A stretch of DNA of 35,414 bases from Akkermansiaceae bacterium. GTDB lineage: Bacteria > Verrucomicrobiota > Verrucomicrobiia > Verrucomicrobiales > Akkermansiaceae. Below are positions 8,872-18,600 of the stretch, piece by piece. Position 1 is the first letter of the stretch; each line of letters begins with the position of its first letter. The notes below the pieces were generated by a model that worked only from the letters and a program-made list of their open reading frames with translations, was not told where the DNA came from and searched no databases. The translations under genes and the position numbers were made by a program. The stretch covers positions 1 through 35,414 of the forward strand of contig CAIVSK010000149.1 in the NCBI GenBank assembly GCA_903908495.1. The letters are read 5' to 3'.

Positions 8872-9933
8872 TCAGTTGAAAACCGCCAGCAGCGCGCGGT
8901 GATCGGAGGCGGCGGCCCACTCGGGGTCGTCGATGACGTGGCAACTCTTCAGGTCCACCCCGTGCTTGAGGCTCGCGCTGACGGTGATGAAGTCGAAGCG
9001 CGAGTAAATGTCGTGGAGTTCCCAAAAATGGGTCCAGCGCTCGCCCTGCCGGTCCTGGATGGGCAGCAGGGTGAGGTATGCCGCTTCGCCGAAATTGCCG
9101 GTGATGGTCTTGAGCGGGGCGCTGCCGCGGGTGTCGTTGAAGTCGCCGTAGACCAGCAGACGGGTGGAGGCATCGGCTTTGAGGATGGCATCGACGTGTT
9201 GGCGCAGCAACCTGGCTTCGCACAGACGCACGGCGTCCTGATCGCCATCGACCATCTCGCGCTTGGACTTGAGGTGCACGCCGAGCAGCCGGTACGGCTT
9301 GCCGTGGGCTTCGACGGTGGCATCAAGCACGCCGCGGCACATCGTGTAGGCGCTGCCGCTGAGCTTGAAATCGAGCGTGGCCGGGGTGGCGGTGCGGGTG
9401 ATGGGGAAGCGCGAGAGCAGCCCGAGATGGCGCAGGTCGTCGCCCCCGCCGGTGAAATACGAGTGTGGCAATTCAACGCCGCCAGCTTTGAGTGCGGCCT
9501 GCAATTCCGCCAGATCCGCGCGACTGCCAATCTCGCAAACCCCCACCACATCGGGCACCTGCCGGCTGAGCAGCGCTATGACCGCGCGCTTTTGCGCCGC
9601 CGGCTTGGTCACGCCTTTGGCGTCCGTGTGGTCGCGTGTGCGGTCCATCGTCAGCCAGTTGTTCAGGTTGTAGGCAATGAAGCGCAGCCCGGAGTTGGCC
9701 GGGTCCGCAGCCACCGCCGTCTTTTTGGCGGTGGTGGGGTGCCTGGCGGCGGGCGGCGCGGCCTCAGCCGGGGTCTGCCACACCGGAGTGGCGTGTTTTT
9801 TGCCGCAGGCGGGGGTGGCGAGAAGTGCCAGCGCGCAAGCCAGCGCGGCAGCAATGGCATGGGACGCATTGCTGCACGGGCGGGCCGCGGCCCGCGCTGC
9901 AGCGGGGGATTCAGGCGTTCCGAGAGATCCCAT
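8872..9933 (-). CDS. Exported endonuclease/exonuclease/phosphatase-family protein
   Basis: The protein has 353 aa from the ATG at 9933. The N-terminus has a hydrophobic signal segment (HAIAAALACALALLATPAC) followed by a Lys/Ala/Pro linker, so it is probably exported. The cysteine after ATPA is not in a good lipobox. The EEP fold is recognisable by FIAYNLNNWL, the metal-binding Glu in VVGVCEIGS, GVHLKSK, the catalytic YGDFND and the terminal SDHRALLAVF. Family members cleave phosphodiesters in nucleic acids, phospholipids or phosphoinositides using Mg2+, and the substrate here is undetermined. An in-frame start lies upstream at 10017, but the signal peptide fits the 9933 start better. It is the first gene of an apparent pair with the oxidoreductase. 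Confidence 0.88.
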   Translation of the reverse strand: MGSLGTPESPAAARAAARPCSNASHAIAAALACALALLATPACGKKHATPVWQTPAEAAPPAARHPTTAKKTAVAADPANSGLRFIAYNLNNWLTMDRTRDHTDAKGVTKPAAQKRAVIALLSRQVPDVVGVCEIGSRADLAELQAALKAGGVELPHSYFTGGGDDLRHLGLLSRFPITRTATPATLDFKLSGSAYTMCRGVLDATVEAHGKPYRLLGVHLKSKREMVDGDQDAVRLCEARLLRQHVDAILKADASTRLLVYGDFNDTRGSAPLKTITGNFGEAAYLTLLPIQDRQGERWTHFWELHDIYSRFDFITVSASLKHGVDLKSCHVIDDPEWAAASDHRALLAVFN

Positions 9934-10030
9934 GACAGAGTGTGTGTTGGCTAGAAAGGCCGACAATAGACCTGCGGGCCTAACATGCAAACTCAATCTC
10001 ACGCCGGCCGGCGTCACGGCGGGACGACGG

Positions 10031-10100
10031 GCTTCCAGCCTGTCGTTTCATGCGCAGACAGGCTGGAAGCGCTGTCTTCCCTCACAGGCAGGATGCCTGT
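10031..10100. repeat. Double hairpin intergenic repeat
   Basis: GCTTCCAGCCTGTC (10031-10044) pairs perfectly with GACAGGCTGGAAGC (10057-10070) around a 12-nt loop. A second hairpin, ACAGGCA-GGA-TGCCTGT, follows at 10084-10100 and is trailed by TTT. The second hairpin has the same design as GCGGGCA-GGA-TGCCCGC, found in the tandem repeats of the pseudouridine synthase gene at 27645-27936. This points to a dispersed family. It lies between the transporter stop (10156) and the nuclease start (9933), both on the minus strand. Confidence 0.6.
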
Positions 10101-10155
10101 TTTCCTGCCAAATGCGCGACACGACCGGGGTGGGCCGCCACCAGCGCCGCTGCGT

Positions 10156-11652
10156 TCACCGCTTGTCCTTGGCCAGATTGCTGCGCTTGCGGCTGTAGGT
10201 GAAATAGATGATGAGGCCCACGGCCATCCAAATGAACAGGCGCAGCCAGGTATCGGGCGATAGGAACGCCATCATGCCCAGGCACAGCAGCGCGCCGATG
10301 ATCGGCACCACAGGCACCCACGGGCAGCGGAATTTGCGCGGCAGGTCGGGGTTGGTGCGGCGCAACACGATCACGCCGATGCACACCAGCACGAACGCCA
10401 GCAAGGTGCCCACGCTGCACATTTCGCCAAATAAATTGCCCGGCAGCAAGGCCACCGCCACTCCCACCACCACCGCAAACAACGCGTTGCTCTTCCACGG
10501 CGTGTGGCGCGTCGGATGAATGTCTGAAAAAAACTTCGGCAGCAAGCCGTCCTGCGACATGGTGATGAACACCCGGCTCTGGCCTAACAGCAGAACCATG
10601 ATCACCGAGGAGAATCCCGCCAGAATTGCCGGCACGATGAGTTGTTGGAGCCAGTGGAATTGTTTGGGCAGGTGGCTCAGCGCGGTGGCCACCGGCGCGA
10701 GCTTGTCCACCACCCCGTGAAACTCGGTGTAATTGGCCAGCCCGGTGATCACCCACGAGAACAGGATGTAGAGGATCGTGCAAATGAACAGCGAGCCGAG
10801 AATGCCGATGGGCAGGTCACGCTGCGGGTTTTTCGCCTCCTGCGCCGCAGTGGACACCGCATCAAAGCCGATGTAGGCGAAGAAAATCATGCCAGCCCCG
10901 GTCAGCACCCCCTGCCAGCCGAAGTGATAGACGGTGTGGCCTTTGATCACCTCGGAGATGCGCTCGGGGATCATCGGGCTGTGATTGGCCGGGTTGATGT
11001 AGGCCCAGCCGATGCCGATGACCAGCAGCACGATCATGAGTTTGACCGCCACCATGATGGTGTTGAACAGCGCGCTTTCCTTGGTGCCGCGGATCAGCAA
11101 CAGCGACATCAACACCACAATCGCTGCCGCCGGCAGGTTCGCCATGCCGTGAATCACCGTGCCGTCCTTCAGCGTCTCCGAGTCAAACGGCGAAAGCGCC
11201 CATTGCAGCGGCATGTCAATATTCATCTGGTGGCAAAATTTCACGAAATACGCCGACCAACTCACCGCCACGGTCGCCGCGCCGATCGCGTATTCCATCA
11301 CCAGGTCCCAGCCGATGATCCAGGCCAGCAACTCGCCCATGGTGGCGTACGAATACGAGTACGCGCTGCCGGCCACCGGCACCGCCGAGGCGAATTCCGC
11401 GTAGCACAACCCCGCAAACGCGCAGGCGATGCCGCTGACCACGAACGACAGCACCACCGCCGGGCCGGCGTTGTCTGCCGCCACCTTGCCGGTGAGCGAA
11501 AACAACCCCGCGCCAATGACCACCCCGATGCCCAGGGTCACCAACTGGAATGCGCTGAGCGTGCGTTTGAGCGTCGGGGTGTCGTAAAATGCCTCGGTGT
11601 TGCAGGCGGTGGCGACGATGACATCGATGGGTTTCTTGCGGAACAGGTTCAT
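10156..11652 (-). CDS. APC-superfamily amino acid permease (cationic amino acid transporter type)
   Basis: The protein has 498 aa from the ATG at 11652 (MNLFRKKPID). About 12 or more hydrophobic segments are visible. The N-terminal region GIGVVIGAGLFSLTGKVAADNAGPAVVLSF is the APC-family TM1 substrate-binding motif, followed by GLCYAEFASAVPVAGSAYSYSYATMGE (TM2-TM3). FFAYIGFDAVSTAAQEAKNPQRDLP marks the TM6 loop typical of CAT/YfnA-type transporters. It should be an inner-membrane secondary transporter of amino acids, and the cationic subgroup is likely from overall similarity but not proven. The extra 25 residues from an earlier start (11727) look non-homologous. No co-transcribed metabolic gene reveals the substrate. 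Confidence 0.92.
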   Translation of the reverse strand: MNLFRKKPIDVIVATACNTEAFYDTPTLKRTLSAFQLVTLGIGVVIGAGLFSLTGKVAADNAGPAVVLSFVVSGIACAFAGLCYAEFASAVPVAGSAYSYSYATMGELLAWIIGWDLVMEYAIGAATVAVSWSAYFVKFCHQMNIDMPLQWALSPFDSETLKDGTVIHGMANLPAAAIVVLMSLLLIRGTKESALFNTIMVAVKLMIVLLVIGIGWAYINPANHSPMIPERISEVIKGHTVYHFGWQGVLTGAGMIFFAYIGFDAVSTAAQEAKNPQRDLPIGILGSLFICTILYILFSWVITGLANYTEFHGVVDKLAPVATALSHLPKQFHWLQQLIVPAILAGFSSVIMVLLLGQSRVFITMSQDGLLPKFFSDIHPTRHTPWKSNALFAVVVGVAVALLPGNLFGEMCSVGTLLAFVLVCIGVIVLRRTNPDLPRKFRCPWVPVVPIIGALLCLGMMAFLSPDTWLRLFIWMAVGLIIYFTYSRKRSNLAKDKR

Positions 11653-11832
11653 GGCTGGCGATGCGGCTGAGGAAAAATCGGCCCTCGCGGCCCCCCGGAA
11701 CCGGGACGTTGCGATGACCGGGGACACTAGGACGTCAAATCGCCATCTGGCAACCCCCGATTGTGTCCCGTCGGTGAATTTGGCGGCGCCGGCGGCCAGC
11801 TGGTGTTCACGGAGGAGGTGCGCTTGCCAACG

Positions 11833-11878
11833 GCCACCCCAAGGAGGGCGATTCGGAACTCGCCCTCCTTGGGGTGGC
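11833..11878. repeat. 19-bp perfect stem hairpin
   Basis: GCCACCCCAAGGAGGGCGA (11833-11851) is perfectly complementary to 11860-11878, with loop TTCGGAAC. It starts 2 bp beyond the stop of the PIN remnant, on its 3' side. There is no U-tract on either side, so it looks like a dispersed hairpin repeat that may stop or stabilise transcripts rather than a classical terminator. Its core resembles the hairpin at 4859-4880. Confidence 0.65.
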
Positions 11879-11880
11879 GT

Positions 11881-12210
11881 TCAAACTTGAGGCAGAAAGG
11901 GGTTCTCAATCCGCAGCGACCCGATCACGCGCCCATGCTGCAGGTCTTCGGAATACAGCAGGGCAGCGTCACAGGCGAGCGCAGCAGCCACGTTGAGGCA
12001 GTCAAAATATCCGTACTGCGTTTGTGCGTGGAGCGTGGCTGCCGTTTGATAAAGTGCCAGGGATGGAAGCACCTGGCAATGGGGCCACAGCATGAGGGCC
12101 AGATGGTCGCTCAGATCCGCGGGCCGCATGGGCACGGCGAAGCGATGCAGTGCGACATTGGAGAATTCCTGCAGCACCTGCCAGCTCAACACCCAGTTGC
12201 CGGCGGCCAT
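11881..12210 (-). pseudogene. PIN-domain (VapC-like) nuclease, N-terminally truncated
   Basis: The open frame from the ATG at 12210 encodes 109 aa starting MAAGNWVLSWQVLQEFSNVA. It matches the middle and end of VapC-type PIN domains. WVLSWQVLQEF carries the conserved Glu (about residue 15), YFDCLNVAAAL carries the third acidic residue (Asp70), and LLYSEDLQHGRVI carries the last (Asp89). The first strand with the essential DTN/DSN aspartate is absent, and about 30 residues are missing. I checked all three frames for 90 bp upstream and found no recognisable N-terminus. The frame continues upstream only as antisense of the helicase gene. No antitoxin gene is next to it. I read it as a decayed toxin-antitoxin remnant, probably inactive. 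Confidence 0.7.
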
Positions 12211-12300
12211 GATTAGTGCACACGATACCAGTGTCAAGCAGGTTTTGCGATTGCCTAATCGCCTGATTCCTGTCCTTGTAGGTGTCGCCCGTTTTCCGTC

Positions 12301-14355
12301 ATGGCCCGCCCCTACACCCTTCACCGCCAGCTTGCTGCCTCCGGCATCGATTACGTCGCCGCGCTCAACGCCGAGCAGTACATGGCGGTGGCCTCGCCTC
12401 CGGGCAAGGCCCTGGTCATCGCCGGCGCCGGATCGGGCAAAACCCGCACCCTCACCTACCGCGTCGCCTGGTTGCTGGATCACGGCGTCGAACCGCGCCA
12501 GGTCCTGCTGCTGACCTTTACCAACAAGGCGGCCCGCGAAATGGTCGGGCGGGTGCGCGATCTCATCGCCCGCGACACCTCGGACCTGTGGGCGGGCACC
12601 TTCCATTCGGTCGGCAGCCGCATCCTGCGCCGCCACGCCGAGGACATCGGCTACACCCGCGCGTTTTCCATCCTCGATCGCGACGACCAGAAAAGCATGC
12701 TCTCCAAAGTGGTCGCCGCCTGCGCGATTGATACCAAGGAGCGCCGCTTCCCCAAGCCGGACGTGCTGGCATCCATCTTCAGCCTGATGGAAAACTCGGG
12801 CACCAGCCTGGAGGAAATCATTGCCGTGGGATATGAGCGGTTCTACGATTGGATCGAACAAATCGAACAGGTCCGCCTCGGCTACATCGAGAAAAAACGC
12901 GCGTCCAACTCGATGGATTTCGATGACTTGCTGGTGCTCACTGTGCGCCTGTTCGAGGCCCGGCCCGATGTGCTTGATATCTATCAAAAAAGGTTCCGCC
13001 ACATCCTCGTCGATGAGTACCAGGATACCAACCTGGTGCAGGGCCGCATGATCGACCTGCTGGCCGGCGAGTCTAACAGCCTGATGGCGGTCGGCGACGA
13101 CGCCCAATCGATCTATTCATGGCGCGGCGCGGACATGGCGCACATTCTCGGCTTTACCCGGCGCTATGCCGGCTCGCAGGTGTTCACCATCGACACCAAT
13201 TACCGCAGCGTGCCGGAGTTGCTCGAGCTATCGAATGCGGCGATCCGCGCCAACCAGGGCCGCTTCGAGAAAGACCTGCGCTCGTCGCGCGCGGCCGGCG
13301 GCGTGAAACCCGCGCTGGTGGCGCTGGCCGACCCGCGGACGCAGGCGGCGTTTGTGGTGCAGCGGATGCTGGAATTGCACGAGGAGGGGATTGCTCTGAG
13401 CGAGATGGCGGTGCTCTACCGCGCGCATTTCCACAGTCTGGAACTGCAGATGGAACTGACGGTGCGCAAGATCCCGTTTGTTCTAACCAGTGGCTTGCGC
13501 TTCTTCGAGCAGGCGCATATCAAGGATGTGTCGGCGTTCCTGCGCTTTGTCGTCAACCGCCGCGATGAGGAGAGCTTCCTGCGCATGGTCATGTTGTTGC
13601 CGGGCTGCGGGCCGGTGGCCGCCGACAAGCTGTGGCGCGAATGGCTCGACACCGGGTGGGCCAAACGCGACGACCTGCCGGTGAGGTTTTCCGAGGTCTT
13701 ACTGGCCTTCAAGAAGGTGCCGAAGAAGGCGCACAAGCATTGGCAGCAGTTGTGCTATACGCTCGACGAGCTGGCACCCAATGGATTTTTCGCCAAGCCC
13801 TCCGCAATGATCTACAGCGTGGTGGAGGGCGTCTATAAGGAGTACATGGAAGCCGGCTTCGAGAACTACGAGAGCCGTCGTAGTGATTTGGACCAGCTCT
13901 CGCAGTATGGCGATGGCTTTGAGGATATCGTTGAATTCCTCTCGCAGTTGTCCTTGATGGGCTCGGTCGACGGTGAACCCGGTGCCGGCGACGATGCCGC
14001 GAACGCCGACAAGGTGACGTTGTCCTCGATCCATCAGGCGAAGGGCTTGGAATGGCAGGTGGTGTTTCTCATCTGGCTGGTGGACGGCCAGTTCCCTAAC
14101 GGCCGCATCCTTGAGGCCGACGACCAGCCGAAGTTGGAGGAAGAACGGCGCCTGTTCTATGTGGCCATCACCCGCGCCAAGGATCATCTCTATCTCACCT
14201 ATCCGCTTAATAACCCCAAGTCCTACACCGGCGACGTCATGTGCAACGCGTCGCGTTTCCTCAACGACTTCCCACCCGAACTGGTCGAAGAATGGGACGT
14301 CGGAAATTCCGATCCCTGGGGCGATGACGCTTGGAATGATGATGAACCGTTCTGA
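12301..14355 (+). CDS. UvrD/PcrA/Rep-type superfamily 1 ATP-dependent DNA helicase
   Basis: The protein has 684 aa. The Q motif is LNAEQYMAV (Gln26). Walker A is AGAGSGKT (41-48), motif Ia is TFTNKAAREM (72-81), Walker B is DEYQDTN (238-244) and motif III is GDDAQSIYSWRGA (265-277). Motif IV is TNYRSVPELL, motif V SIHQAKGLEWQVVFL and motif VI VAITRAKDHLYL. These define an SF1A 3'-5' helicase acting in DNA repair or replication restart. The C-terminus ends in an acidic tail (WGDDAWNDDEPF) and lacks the basic Tudor-like segment found in PcrA/UvrD. At 684 aa it is close to Rep or to the shorter UvrD group, so a specific symbol is not assigned. The start follows a non-coding 90 bp shared with the divergent PIN remnant. 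Confidence 0.93.
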   Translation: MARPYTLHRQLAASGIDYVAALNAEQYMAVASPPGKALVIAGAGSGKTRTLTYRVAWLLDHGVEPRQVLLLTFTNKAAREMVGRVRDLIARDTSDLWAGTFHSVGSRILRRHAEDIGYTRAFSILDRDDQKSMLSKVVAACAIDTKERRFPKPDVLASIFSLMENSGTSLEEIIAVGYERFYDWIEQIEQVRLGYIEKKRASNSMDFDDLLVLTVRLFEARPDVLDIYQKRFRHILVDEYQDTNLVQGRMIDLLAGESNSLMAVGDDAQSIYSWRGADMAHILGFTRRYAGSQVFTIDTNYRSVPELLELSNAAIRANQGRFEKDLRSSRAAGGVKPALVALADPRTQAAFVVQRMLELHEEGIALSEMAVLYRAHFHSLELQMELTVRKIPFVLTSGLRFFEQAHIKDVSAFLRFVVNRRDEESFLRMVMLLPGCGPVAADKLWREWLDTGWAKRDDLPVRFSEVLLAFKKVPKKAHKHWQQLCYTLDELAPNGFFAKPSAMIYSVVEGVYKEYMEAGFENYESRRSDLDQLSQYGDGFEDIVEFLSQLSLMGSVDGEPGAGDDAANADKVTLSSIHQAKGLEWQVVFLIWLVDGQFPNGRILEADDQPKLEEERRLFYVAITRAKDHLYLTYPLNNPKSYTGDVMCNASRFLNDFPPELVEEWDVGNSDPWGDDAWNDDEPF

Positions 14356-14471
14356 AAACATTGCGGCTCCAAGTGCTTGGTTCCTTGGCACTTAGCGTCG
14401 TTGCGGGCCGGCCCCGCCAGGATAGTTGGGCTTTCGGGCGGGAATGGCATGCCATCCGCTTGACCCCCAGT

Positions 14472-15272
14472 GTGAATACAATTGGATTTCTACTGGATAT
14501 GGATGGAGTGATCTATCGGGGGGCCCAGCTCATCCCTGGTGCCGACCGCTTCATCGCGCGTTTGCGCAATGAACAAATCCCCTTCCGCTTTCTTACTAAC
14601 AACTCACAGCGGACCCGCCGCGATGTGGCCCTCAAGCTCTGCCGCCTCGGCTTGCCGGCCGAGGCCGATGATGTTTTCACCTGCGCGATGGCCACGGCGC
14701 GCTTTCTGGCAAGTCAGAAGCCGGGTGCCACCGCTTTCGTCATCGGCGAAAACGGCCTGGCCGCCGCGCTCCATCATAACGGGATCACCGTGGTGGACGA
14801 CGATGCCGACTATGTGGTCGTCGGCGAGGGCCGCACCTTGAATTTCGAGATGATCGAACGCGCGTTGCGCCTGATAGAAAAAGGGGCGCGGTTGGTGGCC
14901 ACCAATCCGGACGCGACCTGTCCCACCGATGCTGGCACCCGGCCCGGATGCGGGGCGATCGTCGCGATGCTCGAAAAGGCCACCGGTCGCGAGGCGTTTT
15001 CCGTCGGCAAGCCCAGCGGCGTGATGATGCGCATGGCGCAAGCCGAACTCGGGGTGCGCTCGCGCCACACCGTCATGGTCGGCGACACCATGTCCACCGA
15101 CATTCTCGGCGGCGTGGGCATGGGCTACCGCACCGTGCTGGTTCTCAGCGGTCACACCCAACTCGAGCATCTGGAGGCCTTCGCCTATCAGCCCGATTGG
15201 ATCATCGAGTCGGTGGACCACATGCCCGAACAACTGTTCCATCCCATCGCCGCATTCAAGGGCGCCGCCTGA
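14472..15272 (+). CDS. HAD-superfamily IIA hydrolase (NagD-like phosphatase)
   Basis: The protein has 266 aa from the GTG at 14472 (MNTIGFLLDMDGVIYRG). HAD motif I is DMDGVIYRG with both catalytic aspartates, motif II is FLTNNSQRTR, motif III includes the Lys of FSVGKPSGVMM, and motif IV is MVGDTMSTDILGG. The C2A-type cap lies between motifs II and III, as in NagD, AraL and pyridoxal phosphatase proteins (250-270 aa). It should dephosphorylate small phosphometabolites in the cytoplasm, and the physiological substrate is unknown. The reading frame is open to a TTG at 14361, only 5 bp past the helicase stop. The added 37 residues would be unlike the family, so the GTG is preferred. It may be co-transcribed with the helicase gene. 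Confidence 0.88.
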   Translation: MNTIGFLLDMDGVIYRGAQLIPGADRFIARLRNEQIPFRFLTNNSQRTRRDVALKLCRLGLPAEADDVFTCAMATARFLASQKPGATAFVIGENGLAAALHHNGITVVDDDADYVVVGEGRTLNFEMIERALRLIEKGARLVATNPDATCPTDAGTRPGCGAIVAMLEKATGREAFSVGKPSGVMMRMAQAELGVRSRHTVMVGDTMSTDILGGVGMGYRTVLVLSGHTQLEHLEAFAYQPDWIIESVDHMPEQLFHPIAAFKGAA

Positions 15273-15303
15273 GCCACGGCGAGGGGCTGCGGCGAGGTGA
15301 CTG

Positions 15304-15354
15304 CGGCCTGCGGCGCCCCCGCCGCAGGCCGTGCTTGCTGCGTCTCGCAGCAAG
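15304..15354 (+). terminator. Two tandem hairpins after the HAD gene
   Basis: CGGCCTGCGGCG (15304-15315) pairs perfectly with 15320-15331 over loop CCCC. Immediately after, CTTGCTGCG (15334-15342) pairs with CGCAGCAAG (15346-15354) over TCT. The pair lies about 30 bp after the HAD stop codon. There is no T-run, so it may work as a strong structural 3' end or be a dispersed repeat. The position supports a transcript-end role. Confidence 0.5.
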
Positions 15355-15660
15355 TGCCTCTGCGTCTCGCTTGAGCTACCATCCCCCCACCCCGCCCCGC
15401 CCGGTCACTTTTTCACCCCGCACTTGACAAGTGCCGGGCCCACAGCCGCAAAAAAAAATGCTTCCCCTCCTGCTTCAATCGCCTAATCTAGGCGTGGCCC
15501 AAGCAAATCCACCGCCGTAGGAGCATGCTTCAAGGCAGGCCGTGCGGGCCCACACGGCCCACGAAAACCCACTCTCCCAGTACCCGTCACTAATCCCTCC
15601 CGGACTCGGAAGTCCTGATGGTATTTCCAGCGATGGCATTCATCCTGCTACCCAGTTCTC
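15355..15660. other. Upstream region of the Verru_Chthon A gene
   Basis: There is no gene in these 306 bp. It contains a pyrimidine-rich tract (15370-15420), a TTGACA hexamer at 15424-15429 without a recognisable -10 at 16-18 bp, and an A9 run (15450-15460 region). A small hairpin, CGCCTA-ATC-TAGGCG, sits at 15480-15494. The true promoter could not be fixed by eye. Confidence 0.4.
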
Positions 15661-18600
15661 ATGCACGCTAAAAAACCAATTGTCTGCGGCTTGCAAACCG
15701 GCAAGCCACCAAGAATCCGCGGGTTCGCCCTGGTCATCACGCTCGCCTTGATGGTCCTGCTGACGATGTTGGTGGTCGGACTGCTGTCGCTGTCCACCAT
15801 CGCATTGCGCACAGCCTCGCAGGGCAGCGCCCTGGCCATGGCGCGGAGCAACGCCCGCATCGCGCTCATCATCGCCCTCGGCCAGTTGCAAAAAGCCGCC
15901 GGCCCGGATCAACGGGTGACGGCAGCGGCAGACTTTGCAGGCGACACCGGCGGCCTGCGCCTCGCCGACGGCAGAGCCCCGCGCAACGACAAGTCGATCA
16001 ACGCCATCAGCAACGGGCTGACGGCCGTGAATCCCGGCACCCGCTATTGGACCGGCGTCTGGAACACGGTCACGGCCAGCGCTCCGGCCACCCAAATCTA
16101 CACCAAAACTCCCAGCGCCACCGGCGTCCAGTGGCTCATCAGCGGCAACGAACTGACCAGCACCCTCCCCCAAACCTACAATCCCGCCACATCGGGCACC
16201 GCCCTCTCTGCCAATGGCAGCGTCCCGGACACCACCAAATCCGTGGTCCTGGTCGGCCCGGGCACGGTGGGCACGGCCACCACCACCACCATCGGCAACT
16301 TCGTTTCCGCGCCGCTGGTGATGGTCACTGTACCCGATAACCACGGCGGCAAGTCGCTCGGCCGCTATGCCTGGTGGGTCGGCGATGAAGGCGTGAAGGC
16401 CAGACTCAACATCGCCCGCACCCAGACGGACAAGACCAATTATGCTTCCCTCGTGGCCCAGCGCCGCGCTTGGGAAACCGTGCCGGGCTTCAGCGGCTAC
16501 CCGGCACCGACCTCCCGCAAACAGGACTCGCTCGCGAAAGTGGTCACCCTGCCGGAAACCCAGTTGCTCGTTTCCGGCGCACAGGCCACCGTCCAAACGA
16601 TCTTCCATTCCGCCACCGCAGATAGCAAGGCGGTCATTGCCGACACCCTCAACGGCGGCACCAAAGCCGACTTATCGGCCGTGTTGGCGTCCGATCTGCC
16701 CTCGACGAAGAAGATCCCGACCCTGCTGAATTACCCGGTGGCCGGCACCAATATCATTCCGACGAGCGTGGCCACCAAGATGAGGGCGCCCAAATGGGAT
16801 GCGATCAAGGAGTTTTCCGATCGTTATAAAAAGCTGCAAAGCGGCACGCTGCTGGTGAAGGCCGCCACCAGCGACACCGGCGTCTCCATCGCACCCCTGA
16901 TCAGCGAATTCCGCATCCTCTTCGGCGTCCATTTCGTCCCCGGCGGCAACGGGTTCAAAGCCAATCCATGCGGCAAAATCGCCCTCGCCCTCGCCAACCC
17001 CTTCTCCTGCCCGCTCAAATGGGACAAGGATCTCGAATTCCAAGTCATCAACATGACTCCACCAGGAAATTTACCCTCCCGGATCTGGAACCTAGGCGAA
17101 AATTCCATGTTCCTTTGCGAAAATTCCGGCTCGGATGCCGTTTTCAACCAGACCATCTTCCGCATCAAGCCCGGCACCATTCCTCCCGGCGAAGCCCGCG
17201 CCTACACCGTGGGGGGTTCTTTGTTGCGGCCCCAAGGCGGCGGCAACAAGCGCGACGTGGTGGACCTCGTCGCCTTTACCGGCAGCGCCTCGGATTTCTC
17301 CGTCAGCGTCGAGCAGGATACCGCCGGATCGTGGGCGACGTTTCCCAGCCTGGATGTCCGGGAAAGCTGGCAGACGACGCTCGTTGCCTTGGAAATGCGG
17401 CTGGCGGGAAGTTCGCCCAGCGCACCGCCGCTGCGGCGGGTGGAACGCTTTGATTTGGACAATGGTTACTTCGGGCAAAACATTCTCGATGCCAACCCTC
17501 AATTCTGCACCGACCATACCAAGCCGGTGCCGCTCATGTGCTACAGCTTCCAGATCAGCCAACCCGGCGTCAGTTATTTGGACCTGATGCCATCCGGCTA
17601 TGAAATGGGCCAGCGCGCCTCGACGCTGCGCACCTTCACCGATTTCAATCTGCAGGCCACCCGCATCGGCAAGCCCATCGCCAGCTACAACCCGCCGCCG
17701 TATTTCATGCAAAGCAGCAACGGATTCGCGGATAACGACTCCGGCCCGACTGGCGGCCAAACCGGCACCGCGTTCACCAAGAACCTGCTCGCCAACCCGC
17801 TGCCGTGGGGACGCGCACCCAATGGCTCCAAGACCACGGTGCTGTTTTCCGTGCCGCCACAGATCGTCTCGCTGGCCCAGTTCCAGCATGCGGACCTCAC
17901 CGGAGATGAGGTCGCCGCCTCCATCGGCCACCAACCCGGCAACGCGTTTGCCAACTCTTACGCCACCCCGTTTGTCAAACGCAGCCTCATCACCCAAAGC
18001 CGCTACGATTACCAAATCATCGGCTCGAACAACCCGAGCGGTGCCGACCATTTCGCCCGCACCTATTTCGATATCTCCTATCTGCTCAATGCCGCCATTT
18101 GGGACTCCTATTTCGTCTCCAGCATCGGCGATACCAGCTCCAGCTCTTCATCATCCTCGGCTGGCGGCCCCACCAACCCGGCGATCATGCTGTACGGCGG
18201 CGCGGCCACCTCCTCCCAGCTCAAGGACCCCGTCGCCAGCGCCTCGCTGCTGATGATTGACGGTGCCTTCAACGTCAACAGCACCGATAAGAACGCTTGG
18301 AAGGCGTTCCTCGGCAGCGCCAAATACCTCAATCACAATGCCGAGTCCGGCCCCTCGCCCAATGCCTCGTTCCCGCGCTCGCTCGAACAAATCTCACCCG
18401 CCAAGGACCCCCCCACGGGCACCGCCACCGATTCGTTCTCCGGCTACCGCCGCCTCACCGATGCCGAACTCGACCTGCTGGCCACCGAGATCGTCAAACA
18501 GGTCCGCCTCCGCGGCCCCTTTGTCTCGCTCTCCCACTTCGTCAACCGCGCCCTCGCCGATATCAGCAAACAACCGGCCCTCACCCGCAGTGGTGCCCTC

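Noticed and set aside
12211-13107. Upstream extension of the PIN-domain frame to a 408-codon protein
   Set aside because: The added 299 codons are antisense to the helicase gene and have no relation to PIN domains.
14444-14455. ATGGCATGCCAT palindrome before the HAD gene
   Set aside because: A 12-bp palindrome, but with no promoter-like context; chance is sufficient.
14361-14471. N-terminal extension of the HAD protein from a TTG start
   Set aside because: The 37 extra residues are unlike NagD-family N-termini, which begin just before the DMDG motif.
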